Of a stretch of DNA of 56,628 nt, positions 32,163 to 39,926 are shown piece after piece. The stretch lies in contig CAYONQ010000003.1 of assembly GCA_964405375.1 (NCBI GenBank), forward strand, positions 1 to 56,628, read 5' to 3'. The notes under the pieces were generated by a model that ran no database searches, was not told where the DNA came from, and was given only the letters and a program-made list of their open reading frames with translations. Position 1 is the stretch's first letter. Every line of letters starts with the position of its first letter. This DNA comes from CAYONQ01 sp964405375 (GTDB lineage: Bacteria > Planctomycetota > Phycisphaerae > Sedimentisphaerales > Anaerobacaceae). The translations under genes and the position numbers were made by a program.

Positions 32163-33044
32163 CTATTTCCAGATTTCTATTTCGAGTTCGAGTTCGACAT
32201 CGAACTGCTCTTTGACCCGTTCTTTTATGGCATCTATCAATCTCATAACGTCACGGCTTTGACAGCCCTTTTGTGCGATTATGAAATTTGCGTGCTTTTC
32301 GCTGACGACCGCCCCGCCGATTTGCAGACCCTTCAGCCCCGCTCTGTCTATGAGGGCGCCGGCTGAGACCCCTCTCGGATTCTTGAATATACAGCCGGAA
32401 TTTATCGTATTTAACGGCTGATTATTCTTTTTATAAATCCATATCTCTTTTACCGTCCGTATAACCTGCTCAGGGTCAGCGGTGTTAAGCTTCAAGCTGG
32501 CGTTCAAAATAAACTTTGCGGTGATGTTTGTCCGGCGGTAATCGAAACCCAAGACCGGCTTGCTCTTCTCAAAGACATTTCCGCTGCCATCCATCAAGCT
32601 GACCGCCTCTACCACTGCGCCGATGTCGCCGAAGTTGCCGCCCGCATTCATTTTCACCGCTCCGCCGACCGAGCCCGGTATTCCCGTTAACGCCTCGATG
32701 CCTGAAAGTCCCTTCTGCACACAGGTCAGAACCAATTTGCTCAATTCCACACCGGCCCAGGCGGTGAGCTGCTCACCATCGAAGCGTATCTGCTCGAATT
32801 CATCCGCCTTAAGCTTTATCACCGCTGCCCGCAGGCCCTCATCGCTAATCAGCAGGTTGGAGCCGAGGCCCATCACGTAAATCGGGATTTTGTTCTCACT
32901 GCACCGGCGGACCACCTCTTTAAGCTGTTTGACCGTCTTCGGCCTGATAAAATAATCGGCCGGCCCGCCCAGCCCATACCACGTCTCCTTGGCCAACTGA
33001 TAGTCGGTTTCAACTATCTCTTCTAATCCACTGAATATATTCAT
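32163..33044 (-). CDS. murB: UDP-N-acetylenolpyruvoylglucosamine reductase
   Basis: A 293-residue FAD-dependent reductase that forms UDP-MurNAc. 'YQLAKETWYGLGGPADYFIR' (FAD domain start), 'IYVMGLGSNLLISDEGLRA', 'GIPGSVGGAVKMNAGGNFGD', 'YRRTN' and the catalytic 'TINSGCIFKNPRGVSAGALI' are visible. ATG 33044 has GGAAGGTGG upstream and overlaps the end of murC by 35 nt, indicating coupling. The product is complete. Confidence 0.95.
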   Translation of the reverse strand: MNIFSGLEEIVETDYQLAKETWYGLGGPADYFIRPKTVKQLKEVVRRCSENKIPIYVMGLGSNLLISDEGLRAAVIKLKADEFEQIRFDGEQLTAWAGVELSKLVLTCVQKGLSGIEALTGIPGSVGGAVKMNAGGNFGDIGAVVEAVSLMDGSGNVFEKSKPVLGFDYRRTNITAKFILNASLKLNTADPEQVIRTVKEIWIYKKNNQPLNTINSGCIFKNPRGVSAGALIDRAGLKGLQIGGAVVSEKHANFIIAQKGCQSRDVMRLIDAIKERVKEQFDVELELEIEIWK

Positions 33045-34482
33045 CTGCCACCTTCCAAATATCACCTGCACCCATAGTAACCACCAGCTCGCCGGCGGTT
33101 ACGTTTTGCTTTAGATAATCGCAAATCCGGCCAAGACCGTCGACAAATATCGCTTCCGTTCCGTTAGCCCGCATTCTCTCGACCAGAACCTGCGAGTTGA
33201 CCTCTTCTTTCTCGGCCTCGGTATCGCGGACGAAATAAATCTCCGGCACAATAGTAATATCGGCAAGCTTAAAGCTTTCTGCGAAATCATCAAGTAAAAA
33301 TCTCGTTCTGCTGTACTGATGCGGCTGAAAAACGCACCACAGGCGGCTCGGCTGGAACCTGTCGCGTATCGCAGCCAGCGACGCCTTGATTTCGGTCGGG
33401 TGGTGAGCGTAATCGTCGAGGACCGTTATTTGGCCGACCGTGGCCTTTAGCATCAGCCGGCGGTCGATGCCGGTGAAATCAGGCAGTAACCGCAGCACCT
33501 GCCGGGGTTCGAGCCCGGCATTGACCGCCATAGCAACCACCGCCAGGGCATTCAAGATGTTGTGTTTGCCGGGCAGGGAAATCTGCGTTGCCCCTAACAA
33601 TCTGCCGTTATGATAGACGTCAAAGCTGTAAAGCCCATCTTTTAGCCGAATGTTCCGAGCCGAAAAATTGCAACCTTTATCAAGTCCGAAGGTTTCACAT
33701 CGTAAATCAGGCGGTAATTTACTGATAACCCCGGCCACATTCGGGTCCTCGCCGTTGGCAATCAGCACACCACCCGGTTTTATGCCGAAGGCAAACTCGC
33801 CGAAGGCGCTGACTATCTCGTTCTCATCTTTGTAGTAGTCGAGGTGGTCCTGCTCGATATTTAGTATGCAGGCGATTTTGGGCTTTAAGTTTAAGAAGCT
33901 GCGGTCGTATTCACAGGCCTCAGCGACGAAGAATTTGCCGTCTCCGACGCCGGAGGAGCCGGCCAACTGAGTTATTTCAGCCCCGATGATAAAGCTCGGG
34001 TCGAGGCCGGCTTGTTTTAGACAGTAGGTAAGCCAGCCGCTTGTCGTGCTTTTGCCGTGGGTGCCGGCCACAGCTATGCCGTCATAGCGATTGCACAATA
34101 TCCCCAGCATCTCGGCGTATTTATAAACCTTGTATCCCCTTTTGCGTGCCAGTTTCAATTCGGGATTATCTTCTTTTACGGCTGCCGAGATGACAATCGC
34201 ATCCGTATCCGGGTTGAGATTGCCGGCGATGTGGCCGATTCTTATATCGGCACCAAGCTGACAGAGCCGGTCTGTAACGCCGCTGGCTGTCTGGTCCGAG
34301 CCGGCAACAATCGCCTTATTTTTTATCAGCAGCCTGGCCAGCCCGCTCATCCCGACGCCGCCTGCGCCGATGAAGTGGAATTTTTTGCCCGCTATGCCCG
34401 GGTTTATTTTGACGCCGACTACCTCATACCTATGAGCTGGCTTTACTGTGGCTTGATAACTCTGTATGTCTGACTTGGCCAT
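33010..34482 (-). CDS. murC: UDP-N-acetylmuramate--L-alanine ligase
   Basis: A 490-residue Mur ligase that adds L-alanine to UDP-MurNAc. 'KKFHFIGAGGVGMSGLARLL' is the N-terminal UDP-binding loop, 'VAGTHGKSTTSGWLTYCLKQ' the P-loop, 'EACEYDRSFLNLKPKIACIL', and 'LDDYAHHPTEIKASLAAIRD' the C-terminal hallmark. The start is ATG 34482 with AAGGA 6 nt upstream; the frame is open to a TTG at 34530. First gene of the murC-murB-ddl-ftsQ run. Confidence 0.95.
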   Translation of the reverse strand: MAKSDIQSYQATVKPAHRYEVVGVKINPGIAGKKFHFIGAGGVGMSGLARLLIKNKAIVAGSDQTASGVTDRLCQLGADIRIGHIAGNLNPDTDAIVISAAVKEDNPELKLARKRGYKVYKYAEMLGILCNRYDGIAVAGTHGKSTTSGWLTYCLKQAGLDPSFIIGAEITQLAGSSGVGDGKFFVAEACEYDRSFLNLKPKIACILNIEQDHLDYYKDENEIVSAFGEFAFGIKPGGVLIANGEDPNVAGVISKLPPDLRCETFGLDKGCNFSARNIRLKDGLYSFDVYHNGRLLGATQISLPGKHNILNALAVVAMAVNAGLEPRQVLRLLPDFTGIDRRLMLKATVGQITVLDDYAHHPTEIKASLAAIRDRFQPSRLWCVFQPHQYSRTRFLLDDFAESFKLADITIVPEIYFVRDTEAEKEEVNSQVLVERMRANGTEAIFVDGLGRICDYLKQNVTAGELVVTMGAGDIWKVADEYIQWIRRDS

Positions 34483-34622
34483 AACACGTCCTTGATAACG
34501 CTTGAGGTTTTGTTGGGGGAATTTTAGCACAAAAGTCAGGTGTGAAAAAGAAAAAAGGCCGCAAAAGCTGATAGTATTCAGATTGAGGCCCGAGCCGGTA
34601 TCAAGAAAGTTCCAGGAAGTCG

Positions 34623-34853
34623 CTAAAGAAGATTTATGAACTCTTCAGTTGTCAGGCCGGCTTCGGTAATAATCTTTTTGAGCAGACCTTTCCCAATGTC
34701 AACGCCTGTGTGGACTGGTATAGTAACAGTTTTGTTGGTTTTAGGGTTTATAAGCGTAAGGTGGCTGCCCTTCTGACGGTCTTCAGAAAAACCAGCACGT
34801 TTCAATGCCCGTATGAGTTCTTTAGCGGTAACGATTGGAATTTTGGGGCTCAT
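34623..34853 (-). CDS. hicA: HicA-type mRNA interferase toxin
   Basis: A 76-residue HicA toxin: 'VTAKELIRALKRAGFSEDRQ', catalytic His in 'KGSHLTLINP', 'VTIPVHTGVDIGKGLLKKII' and 'AGLTTEEFINLL'. It has a dsRBD-like fold and cleaves mRNA when free of HicB. ATG 34853 overlaps the hicB stop by 4 nt (ATGA), so translation is coupled. The open frame extends to 34976, but the upstream part reads through hicB out of frame. Confidence 0.92.
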   Translation of the reverse strand: MSPKIPIVTAKELIRALKRAGFSEDRQKGSHLTLINPKTNKTVTIPVHTGVDIGKGLLKKIITEAGLTTEEFINLL

Positions 34854-35089
34854 CGGGGCAGACCGATAGAGATTTCTTCTACATGCACTAACTTCTCTGC
34901 CTGAGGTATTTCTTGAGAACGTTCTGCAAGCGATTCTATATGAAGCTGGATTGCCTCTCGAATATTCCTGCGGCAATCTTCAATAGTTGGCCCGTTTGAA
35001 AAACAGCCCGGCAGAGTAGGGCTGTAGGCATAATAGCCCTGCCCACCATCTTCTTTCTCGATTACTACCTCAAAGGTATAATACTTCAT
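34850..35089 (-). CDS. hicB: HicB-type antitoxin
   Basis: A 79-residue HicB antitoxin: 'YYTFEVVIEKEDGGQGYYAYSPTLPGCFSNG' partly shown here in pieces (YAYSPTLPGCFSNG, TIEDCRRNIREAIQLHIE), the degraded RNase H-like fold of the family. There is no C-terminal ribbon-helix-helix, so it is a short form. It lies upstream of hicA, the less common order (antitoxin first is seen in part of the family). The pair stands between murC and the LamG-like lipoprotein gene. Confidence 0.9.
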   Translation of the reverse strand: MKYYTFEVVIEKEDGGQGYYAYSPTLPGCFSNGPTIEDCRRNIREAIQLHIESLAERSQEIPQAEKLVHVEEISIGLPR

Positions 35090-35190
35090 ATCTTCTGCCT
35101 TAATGATAACTATAGCGTAAACATACAGGTTTTGTCAATGCGAATTTCGCCCAAAAAAAGAAAAAAGGCGGAATCAATAATCAATAGTCA

Positions 35191-35886
35191 TCAGTTGATT
35201 ACCTTCCGGCCCCATAGCGTAATATCGTCGAACTGGCCGGTATCGTCGAACGAGCCGACGCCGATTTTGCCCCATTTAAGGCGGCTATCGACGGCGGTCA
35301 TTACGGGCGTATCCATATCATCGAAGTACACTTCGATAGTGCCTTTATCAACATCACGGACTAATTTGACCTTGTGCCAGCCGTCCTGCCAGCTATTGCC
35401 CCGGTTTCGGGTCTTTGCAATCGATGCACGGTCGGCGCCGTCAACGATGTGTATCGCGTTGTGGACGTTGTCCGCCTTGTCGGCGATGTGGGCGTAATAG
35501 AAACGTGTCGGCCCCTGGTATCCGAAGAAGACACACAGGTCGCGGTTGGGATTGTAGGGCCTTGTCGAGCGCATCCGAAGCTCCATTACGAAACTGCTTA
35601 CATTTACGTCCCCGGCGATATTGATGTTGTAAGGTGAGCGAACTTGCGGTTTGTAATCGCTTTTTCCAAACAGGGAAAGTACCTTGCCGCCCCGGCCTTC
35701 CTCGATTCGCCAAGCGGCCGGGTCGGTGGCCTGCCAATCGTCGAGCTTGCCATCCTCAAAGTCCGCTTGAAAAACCAAAGGCATCTTTTCATTGCCCTTC
35801 GGCTTCGTTAATGCGGCGCAGCCCGCAGATACTTCCATTAACACCATTAAAACAACTGCCATCGCCAAATAACTTAATGTCCTCAT
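35191..35886 (-). CDS. LamG/DUF1080-like lipoprotein
   Basis: A 231-residue exported lipoprotein: signal 'MRTLSYLAMAVVLMVLMEVSAGC' (lipobox SAGC). The mature part is a concanavalin-like jelly roll: 'FQADFEDGKLDDWQATDPAAW', 'VMELRMRSTRPYNPNRDLC', 'SWQDGWHKVKLVRDVDKGTIE VYFDD' (split), 'KIGVGSFDDTGQFDDITLWG'. Such domains bind or modify carbohydrates; the DUF1080 branch is common in planctomycetes. ATG 35886 follows GAAGG; the frame upstream to 36018 overlaps ispD. Confidence 0.8.
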   Translation of the reverse strand: MRTLSYLAMAVVLMVLMEVSAGCAALTKPKGNEKMPLVFQADFEDGKLDDWQATDPAAWRIEEGRGGKVLSLFGKSDYKPQVRSPYNINIAGDVNVSSFVMELRMRSTRPYNPNRDLCVFFGYQGPTRFYYAHIADKADNVHNAIHIVDGADRASIAKTRNRGNSWQDGWHKVKLVRDVDKGTIEVYFDDMDTPVMTAVDSRLKWGKIGVGSFDDTGQFDDITLWGRKVIN

Positions 35887-35926
35887 TAAATTTTCTACCT
35901 TCAATAATTCTTCTACTTTTGAAAAC

Positions 35927-36667
35927 CTACCATTGCGCTTCGATGTATGGGCCTGCGGGGCCTTTTGGCTTCGGCTTCGGGCGGGACTTAAGTATCGCCT
36001 CGGCAACCGCAATGTCACTTTGGCGGGTAATCTTGATGTTCGATGAGTCCGTCTCCACGATTGATACCTTTTCGCCCAATGCCTCGATTAGCTGGGAATC
36101 ATCGCTGATTTTGCCCTTGTCGAGATTTTCAAGGTTGCCGTATGCCTTTTTTAGCAGCGAGGTCTCGAAGACCTGCGGCGTCTGGGCCTCGTAGAGGCCT
36201 GCTCTATCAACGGTTTTGATAATTGTATTATCCTTCGCCTGCTTTATAGTCGCTACTAAAGGGGCCGCTAAAATCGCTGCGCCGGTTTTAGCAGCAACAG
36301 CTATACAATCGTCAATCCACTTCTCCGCTACGCAGCACCGCACGGCATCGTGGACGGCTACAAGGTCAATATCGTCTTTGATAAGCTGCAGCGCCGCTTT
36401 TACGGTGTCAAAACGCTCGGCGCCGCCGAAGCAAATTTTCACGTTGAAAAACTTCAGGTTCACCCCCCACTTGACGTCCACCAGCTCTTCGTCTTCAGGC
36501 GGGATGGCTAACAGGATTTGTTTGACGTCGTCGCGGTTAGAGAAAAGCTCGACACTTCGCAGGAAGACCGCCCTGCCGGCCACATCGACAAACGGCTTTT
36601 TTCTTTTTCCGCCGAACCGATTGCTTCGCCCGGCGGCACAGATAATCACACCAATACTTTTACCCAT
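35927..36667 (-). CDS. ispD: 2-C-methyl-D-erythritol 4-phosphate cytidylyltransferase
   Basis: A 246-residue MEP-pathway enzyme forming CDP-methylerythritol for isoprenoids. 'GVIICAAGRSNRFGGKRKKPF' is the CTP-binding loop, 'VHDAVRCCVAEKWID' replaces the usual HDAARP with VRC, 'EAQTPQVFETSLLKKAY' and 'ISDDSQLIEALGEKVSIVET' are typical. The C-terminus has a Lys/Pro-rich tail. It lies 19 nt after cobO. Confidence 0.9.
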   Translation of the reverse strand: MGKSIGVIICAAGRSNRFGGKRKKPFVDVAGRAVFLRSVELFSNRDDVKQILLAIPPEDEELVDVKWGVNLKFFNVKICFGGAERFDTVKAALQLIKDDIDLVAVHDAVRCCVAEKWIDDCIAVAAKTGAAILAAPLVATIKQAKDNTIIKTVDRAGLYEAQTPQVFETSLLKKAYGNLENLDKGKISDDSQLIEALGEKVSIVETDSSNIKITRQSDIAVAEAILKSRPKPKPKGPAGPYIEAQW

Positions 36668-36686
36668 AGCAAACAGTTCCTATACG

Positions 36687-37229
36687 CTAATACTCTATTC
36701 CACGTCTGGCGGCTGTCCCTTTATCAAAGGGATGCTTGATATTTTTCATTTCGGTAACCAAATCCGCCAGTTCTATCAATTCATCCGTGGCGCCCCGGCC
36801 GGTTAGAACAATCTCAACAGAAGGATGCCGTCTGTCAATGATATTTTTGACGTCCTCAAGCTTGGCCAGGCCTTTTGAAAGGCAAAATACAATCTCATCA
36901 AGTATTAAAACATCGTAAAATCTCTTTTCGGCGGTCTGTGCAATTCTCTCAAGGGCCTCGCTGATTGCACCTTGAATTTTACTCACGGCCTTTTCATCTT
37001 CGAGGGACTTGGACATATCCCAGGGGACATCGAGCGCCTCGACCCTGATTCTTACCGCTCCCAACTGAAGCGCAAACCTCTCGCCGATATCAAGTGACGG
37101 CGGTTTGAGAAACTGATAAATCAGGACCTTATTGCCCTGGCCGGCAGCACGCAGCGCAAGCCCAAATGCGGCGGTTGTTTTGCCCTTGCCGTCGCCGGTA
37201 TAAATCTGAACAAGCCCTTTTTCCAGCAT
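36687..37229 (-). CDS. cobO: Corrinoid adenosyltransferase (CobO/BtuR type)
   Basis: A 180-residue ATP:cob(I)alamin adenosyltransferase that makes adenosylcobalamin. P-loop 'YTGDGKGKTTAAFGLALRAA', 'YDVLILDEIVFCLSKGL' (Walker B), 'LTGRGATDELIELADLVTEM' and 'KHPFDKGTAARRGIEY' match CobA/CobO closely. B12 synthesis genes are not nearby; it may serve salvage. Confidence 0.94.
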   Translation of the reverse strand: MLEKGLVQIYTGDGKGKTTAAFGLALRAAGQGNKVLIYQFLKPPSLDIGERFALQLGAVRIRVEALDVPWDMSKSLEDEKAVSKIQGAISEALERIAQTAEKRFYDVLILDEIVFCLSKGLAKLEDVKNIIDRRHPSVEIVLTGRGATDELIELADLVTEMKNIKHPFDKGTAARRGIEY

Positions 37230-37372
37230 AGCGGTATATTAAGGTCAAAAATCGAAAATTGGAAATTAAAAATTGAGAAATGGAAGCTGTACATTAAGAA
37301 CGGTAAGGGCCGCTACCCTGCGATAGCGACACACAACAACCAACGGCTAAATACCAACAACCAACGATTAAA

Positions 37373-37762
37373 TCATATCGTTACGGCCTTGAGTCGCTGC
37401 TGTTCATCGGATTTACTGTCGGCCTGCTCGCCGGGCCTGAAAGGCAGGGGTTCCGCAAACTGAAGTGCAATGCGGCGCAGGAACCCATTTACGTTATCGA
37501 CCCGACAGACCCTGCCTGTGCGAGTGAAACTTGCCATATCGAAGGCCTCTCCCTGCCCGAAGCGGGGCACACTAAAGCGGGCAGTTAGCTGCTCGCCCTG
37601 ATACGGACAGTTCTCGTCGGCATGACAGGTAAAGGCCGCAGCGGCGCTTGAAATGTCAACCATCTGACCCTGCGAAAGCACCTCGTTAAAGTCCTCGGCG
37701 AACCAGACAGGCCAATGATAACGCAGTCTCTGCTCGGTTCTTCGCTCCATATTTTCGTCCAT
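37373..37762 (-). CDS. PilZ-domain protein
   Basis: A 129-residue PilZ-like domain, a c-di-GMP receptor fold. The RxxxR signature is 'RRTEQRLRYHWPVWF' at the start, and the second motif is 'QMVDISSAAAAFTC' (canonical D/NxSxxG, here with A replacing G, which may weaken binding). No other domain is attached. ATG 37762 with GGGGAT upstream is preferred to 37801. Confidence 0.75.
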   Translation of the reverse strand: MDENMERRTEQRLRYHWPVWFAEDFNEVLSQGQMVDISSAAAAFTCHADENCPYQGEQLTARFSVPRFGQGEAFDMASFTRTGRVCRVDNVNGFLRRIALQFAEPLPFRPGEQADSKSDEQQRLKAVTI

Positions 37763-38078
37763 TGTAAATCCCCAGTAACCCTTTAGTTTCGTTGATTGCA
37801 AATCGACAGATTTAAGGGGCGACTTTACGAGCGATTGCCGGGAAAATCGCTGCTGACCGAATTGATAAGGCCGATTAAGCCGTTTTTAGTTTAGAATAAG
37901 CACCGGCCTGATTGGGTTTTTTTACAGCTTTTCCGGTTTTCGGCGGACTTGTTCCTATAATCAACCGCCGATTTAAGGCAAATGCCAGCAAAAATTGATT
38001 TTATTTAGACTAAAACAGCCGGTTCGATTGTATTATAAGTGGCGAACGTTCGTTTTAAGTGAAGCGTGCAGGGTTTAG
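37763..38078. promoter_or_regulatory. Intergenic region with a 10-bp palindrome upstream of the sigma operon
   Basis: No gene. CGAACGTTCG (38043-38052) is a perfect palindrome 26 nt before the sigma gene start and may be an operator; TATTATAAG at about 38031-38039 could be a -10 region. A 'GTGAAGCGTG' repeat fragment lies at about 38059-38068. Confidence 0.4.
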
Positions 38079-38624
38079 ATGATAGAAGACAAGCTGCTCA
38101 TCTGGAGATTTAAGTGCGGCAGCAGCGAGGCACTGTGTCGCATCTATAAAAAGTACAAAAATGATTTGCTCAAGCTGGCAAGCGCCCTTTTGAATGACAC
38201 CTATGCCGCTGATGACGTTGTCCAGGATTGCTTCGTTTCTTTCGCGCAATCGGCGGACAGAATCAAGGCCTCCGGCAACCTGAAGAGCTATCTGGCAACC
38301 TGCGTAGCTAATCGTGCACGCAACCGGCTCCGTGCAAGAAAACGGCAGGAAACTGTCGAGCCGGATGAAGCAAAATCAGCCGAATCAAATTTAAAAAGGC
38401 CAGAACAATGGATTATTTACAGCGAGCGATTGAGGCGATTGAACGATGCACTTTGTCAGCTTCCATACGAGCAGCGAGAGGCAATATCCCTGCACGCCCA
38501 TGCCGGAATGAGATTCAAGGCAATTGCCCAATTACAGGATGCTTCAATTAACACTGTCCAGAGCAGGTACCGCTACGGACTGGATAAGCTGCGGTCAATT
38601 TTAGCTAATGAGGCCGAATTATGA
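38079..38624 (+). CDS. ECF-type sigma factor (second)
   Basis: A 181-residue ECF sigma factor: region 2 'YKKYKNDLLKLASALLNDTY', 'AADDVVQDCFVSFAQSADRI', 'NLKSYLATCVANRARNRLRA'; region 4 'LPYEQREAISLHAHAGMRFKAIAQLQDASINTVQSRYRYGLDKLR' (in pieces), the HTH. It overlaps the next gene by 4 nt (ATGA), so they are translationally coupled. It belongs to a different ECF group from the first sigma gene. Confidence 0.92.
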   Translation: MIEDKLLIWRFKCGSSEALCRIYKKYKNDLLKLASALLNDTYAADDVVQDCFVSFAQSADRIKASGNLKSYLATCVANRARNRLRARKRQETVEPDEAKSAESNLKRPEQWIIYSERLRRLNDALCQLPYEQREAISLHAHAGMRFKAIAQLQDASINTVQSRYRYGLDKLRSILANEAEL

Positions 38625-39880
38625 AACCAGCAAAAAACATAGGGAAGCTAATTAAGAACATAGACATTGATACCAATGCGAAGACGGACGAAGCCGTGCT
38701 GAACAATACCCTCAAAGCATTTGAAAACTCTAAGAAAGAAAAATCGGCTGCAACTGCGCCGAATATCTGGAGAACAATTATGAAAAGGCCATTTACAAAA
38801 CTTGCAGCTGCTATGGTGATACTGATTGCTTTGTTAGGCGTGATTTTTATCGAGTGGTCAACAAGACCAGCATGGGCAATTGAGCAAACCGTTGAAGCGT
38901 TAGAGCAGATTAAGACAGTTAAAATCACAGGTTTGTCGATCTATGACTCCAAGCCGATTCCGTTCAAATGCTGGATTAAATTCAGCGGGCAAAACCGCAA
39001 GTCATTTAATATGCGATACGAGTGCGAGAGAGAGGTAGCTGTTGTTCGTAATAATCTGGCCTTTGGGTATAATCCAAGGTCAAACAAAGTCGAGATTTTC
39101 AGTGGCCCTAAAATTCATAAGGAGCTCCAAATTTGGTACAAAGTAAGAGAGCTAAGTCCCTGGGTAGCCGGCAAGATTCTCGAGGTTCTGAAGGTACTAA
39201 CCGATAACTGGCAGGAAACATACGAGAAGAACCCCAAAACCGGCTCGGACAGAGTCATCGTAACCTGCAGTTACAAACCATTGAATGCATCGTTCTGGTT
39301 TGTGGTCGACTTAGAAAGCAAATTAATTATAGAGGGCAAACACTGGTTCAATATTAATCGTGAGGGTGCGCCCAATTTTCACGCGCAATCCTTTGTTTAC
39401 AATCAAGAGATCCCGGACGAAATATTTGATTTCAAGATTCCCGGCGGTGCTAAGGTTATAAATCAGCAAGATCTGGAACAAGCTGATGCTCTCTTTGACA
39501 AGGCCTTTAAGCTATATGATAAAGATAAAAATTATTCTGAGGCAATAACAATCTTTCAACAGGTTTATGAATTATACCCAGATAAAAATATCGCTGAGGA
39601 GGCCTTGTCTATGATTGGGATATGCTATGGTGCGATGGGTAAATATCAAAAAGCTATCGAAAGTTTCGAAAAAGCGATTCGTGAATATCCGGACTTGAAG
39701 GGCTGGATAGAATCAACTTATTTTTATCTTGGCCGTGCATATATGAAGAACGGCCAGAAAGACAAGGCTCTTGAGGCCTTTAAGAACTGTCTTGTACTTG
39801 GTGAAGATTTTCACAAGCCCAATGCGTTTCCGCTTGAGCACGCTCGTAAATATATCGATAAGCTCGAAAACGAAAAATAA
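38621..39880 (+). CDS. Membrane anti-sigma-like protein with LolA-like and TPR domains
   Basis: A 419-residue protein with an N-terminal cytoplasmic region (1-58), a TM helix at about 60-78 ('LAAAMVILIALLGVIFI'), a periplasmic LolA/MucB-like beta domain (about 85-280, 'EQTVEALEQIKTVKITGLSI', 'FSGQNRKSFNMRYECEREVA', 'IPDEIFDFKIPGGAKVINQ'), and three TPR units at about 285-400 ('AEEALSMIGICYGAMGKYQKAIESFEKAI' type). The layout fits a membrane anti-sigma factor or signal receiver with an envelope-sensing outer part. No HxxxCxxC zinc motif. Coupled to the sigma gene by a 4-nt overlap. Confidence 0.75.
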   Translation: MKPAKNIGKLIKNIDIDTNAKTDEAVLNNTLKAFENSKKEKSAATAPNIWRTIMKRPFTKLAAAMVILIALLGVIFIEWSTRPAWAIEQTVEALEQIKTVKITGLSIYDSKPIPFKCWIKFSGQNRKSFNMRYECEREVAVVRNNLAFGYNPRSNKVEIFSGPKIHKELQIWYKVRELSPWVAGKILEVLKVLTDNWQETYEKNPKTGSDRVIVTCSYKPLNASFWFVVDLESKLIIEGKHWFNINREGAPNFHAQSFVYNQEIPDEIFDFKIPGGAKVINQQDLEQADALFDKAFKLYDKDKNYSEAITIFQQVYELYPDKNIAEEALSMIGICYGAMGKYQKAIESFEKAIREYPDLKGWIESTYFYLGRAYMKNGQKDKALEAFKNCLVLGEDFHKPNAFPLEHARKYIDKLENEK

Positions 39881-39926
39881 ATCTGGATTCGTCCGAAGCG
39901 GTTGAGTCGGCTGACTTGGCTTTTCC

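Noticed and set aside
34854..34976. Longer N-terminus of the HicA frame
   Set aside because: It overlaps hicB out of frame; the 4-nt ATGA overlap and family length place the start at 34853.
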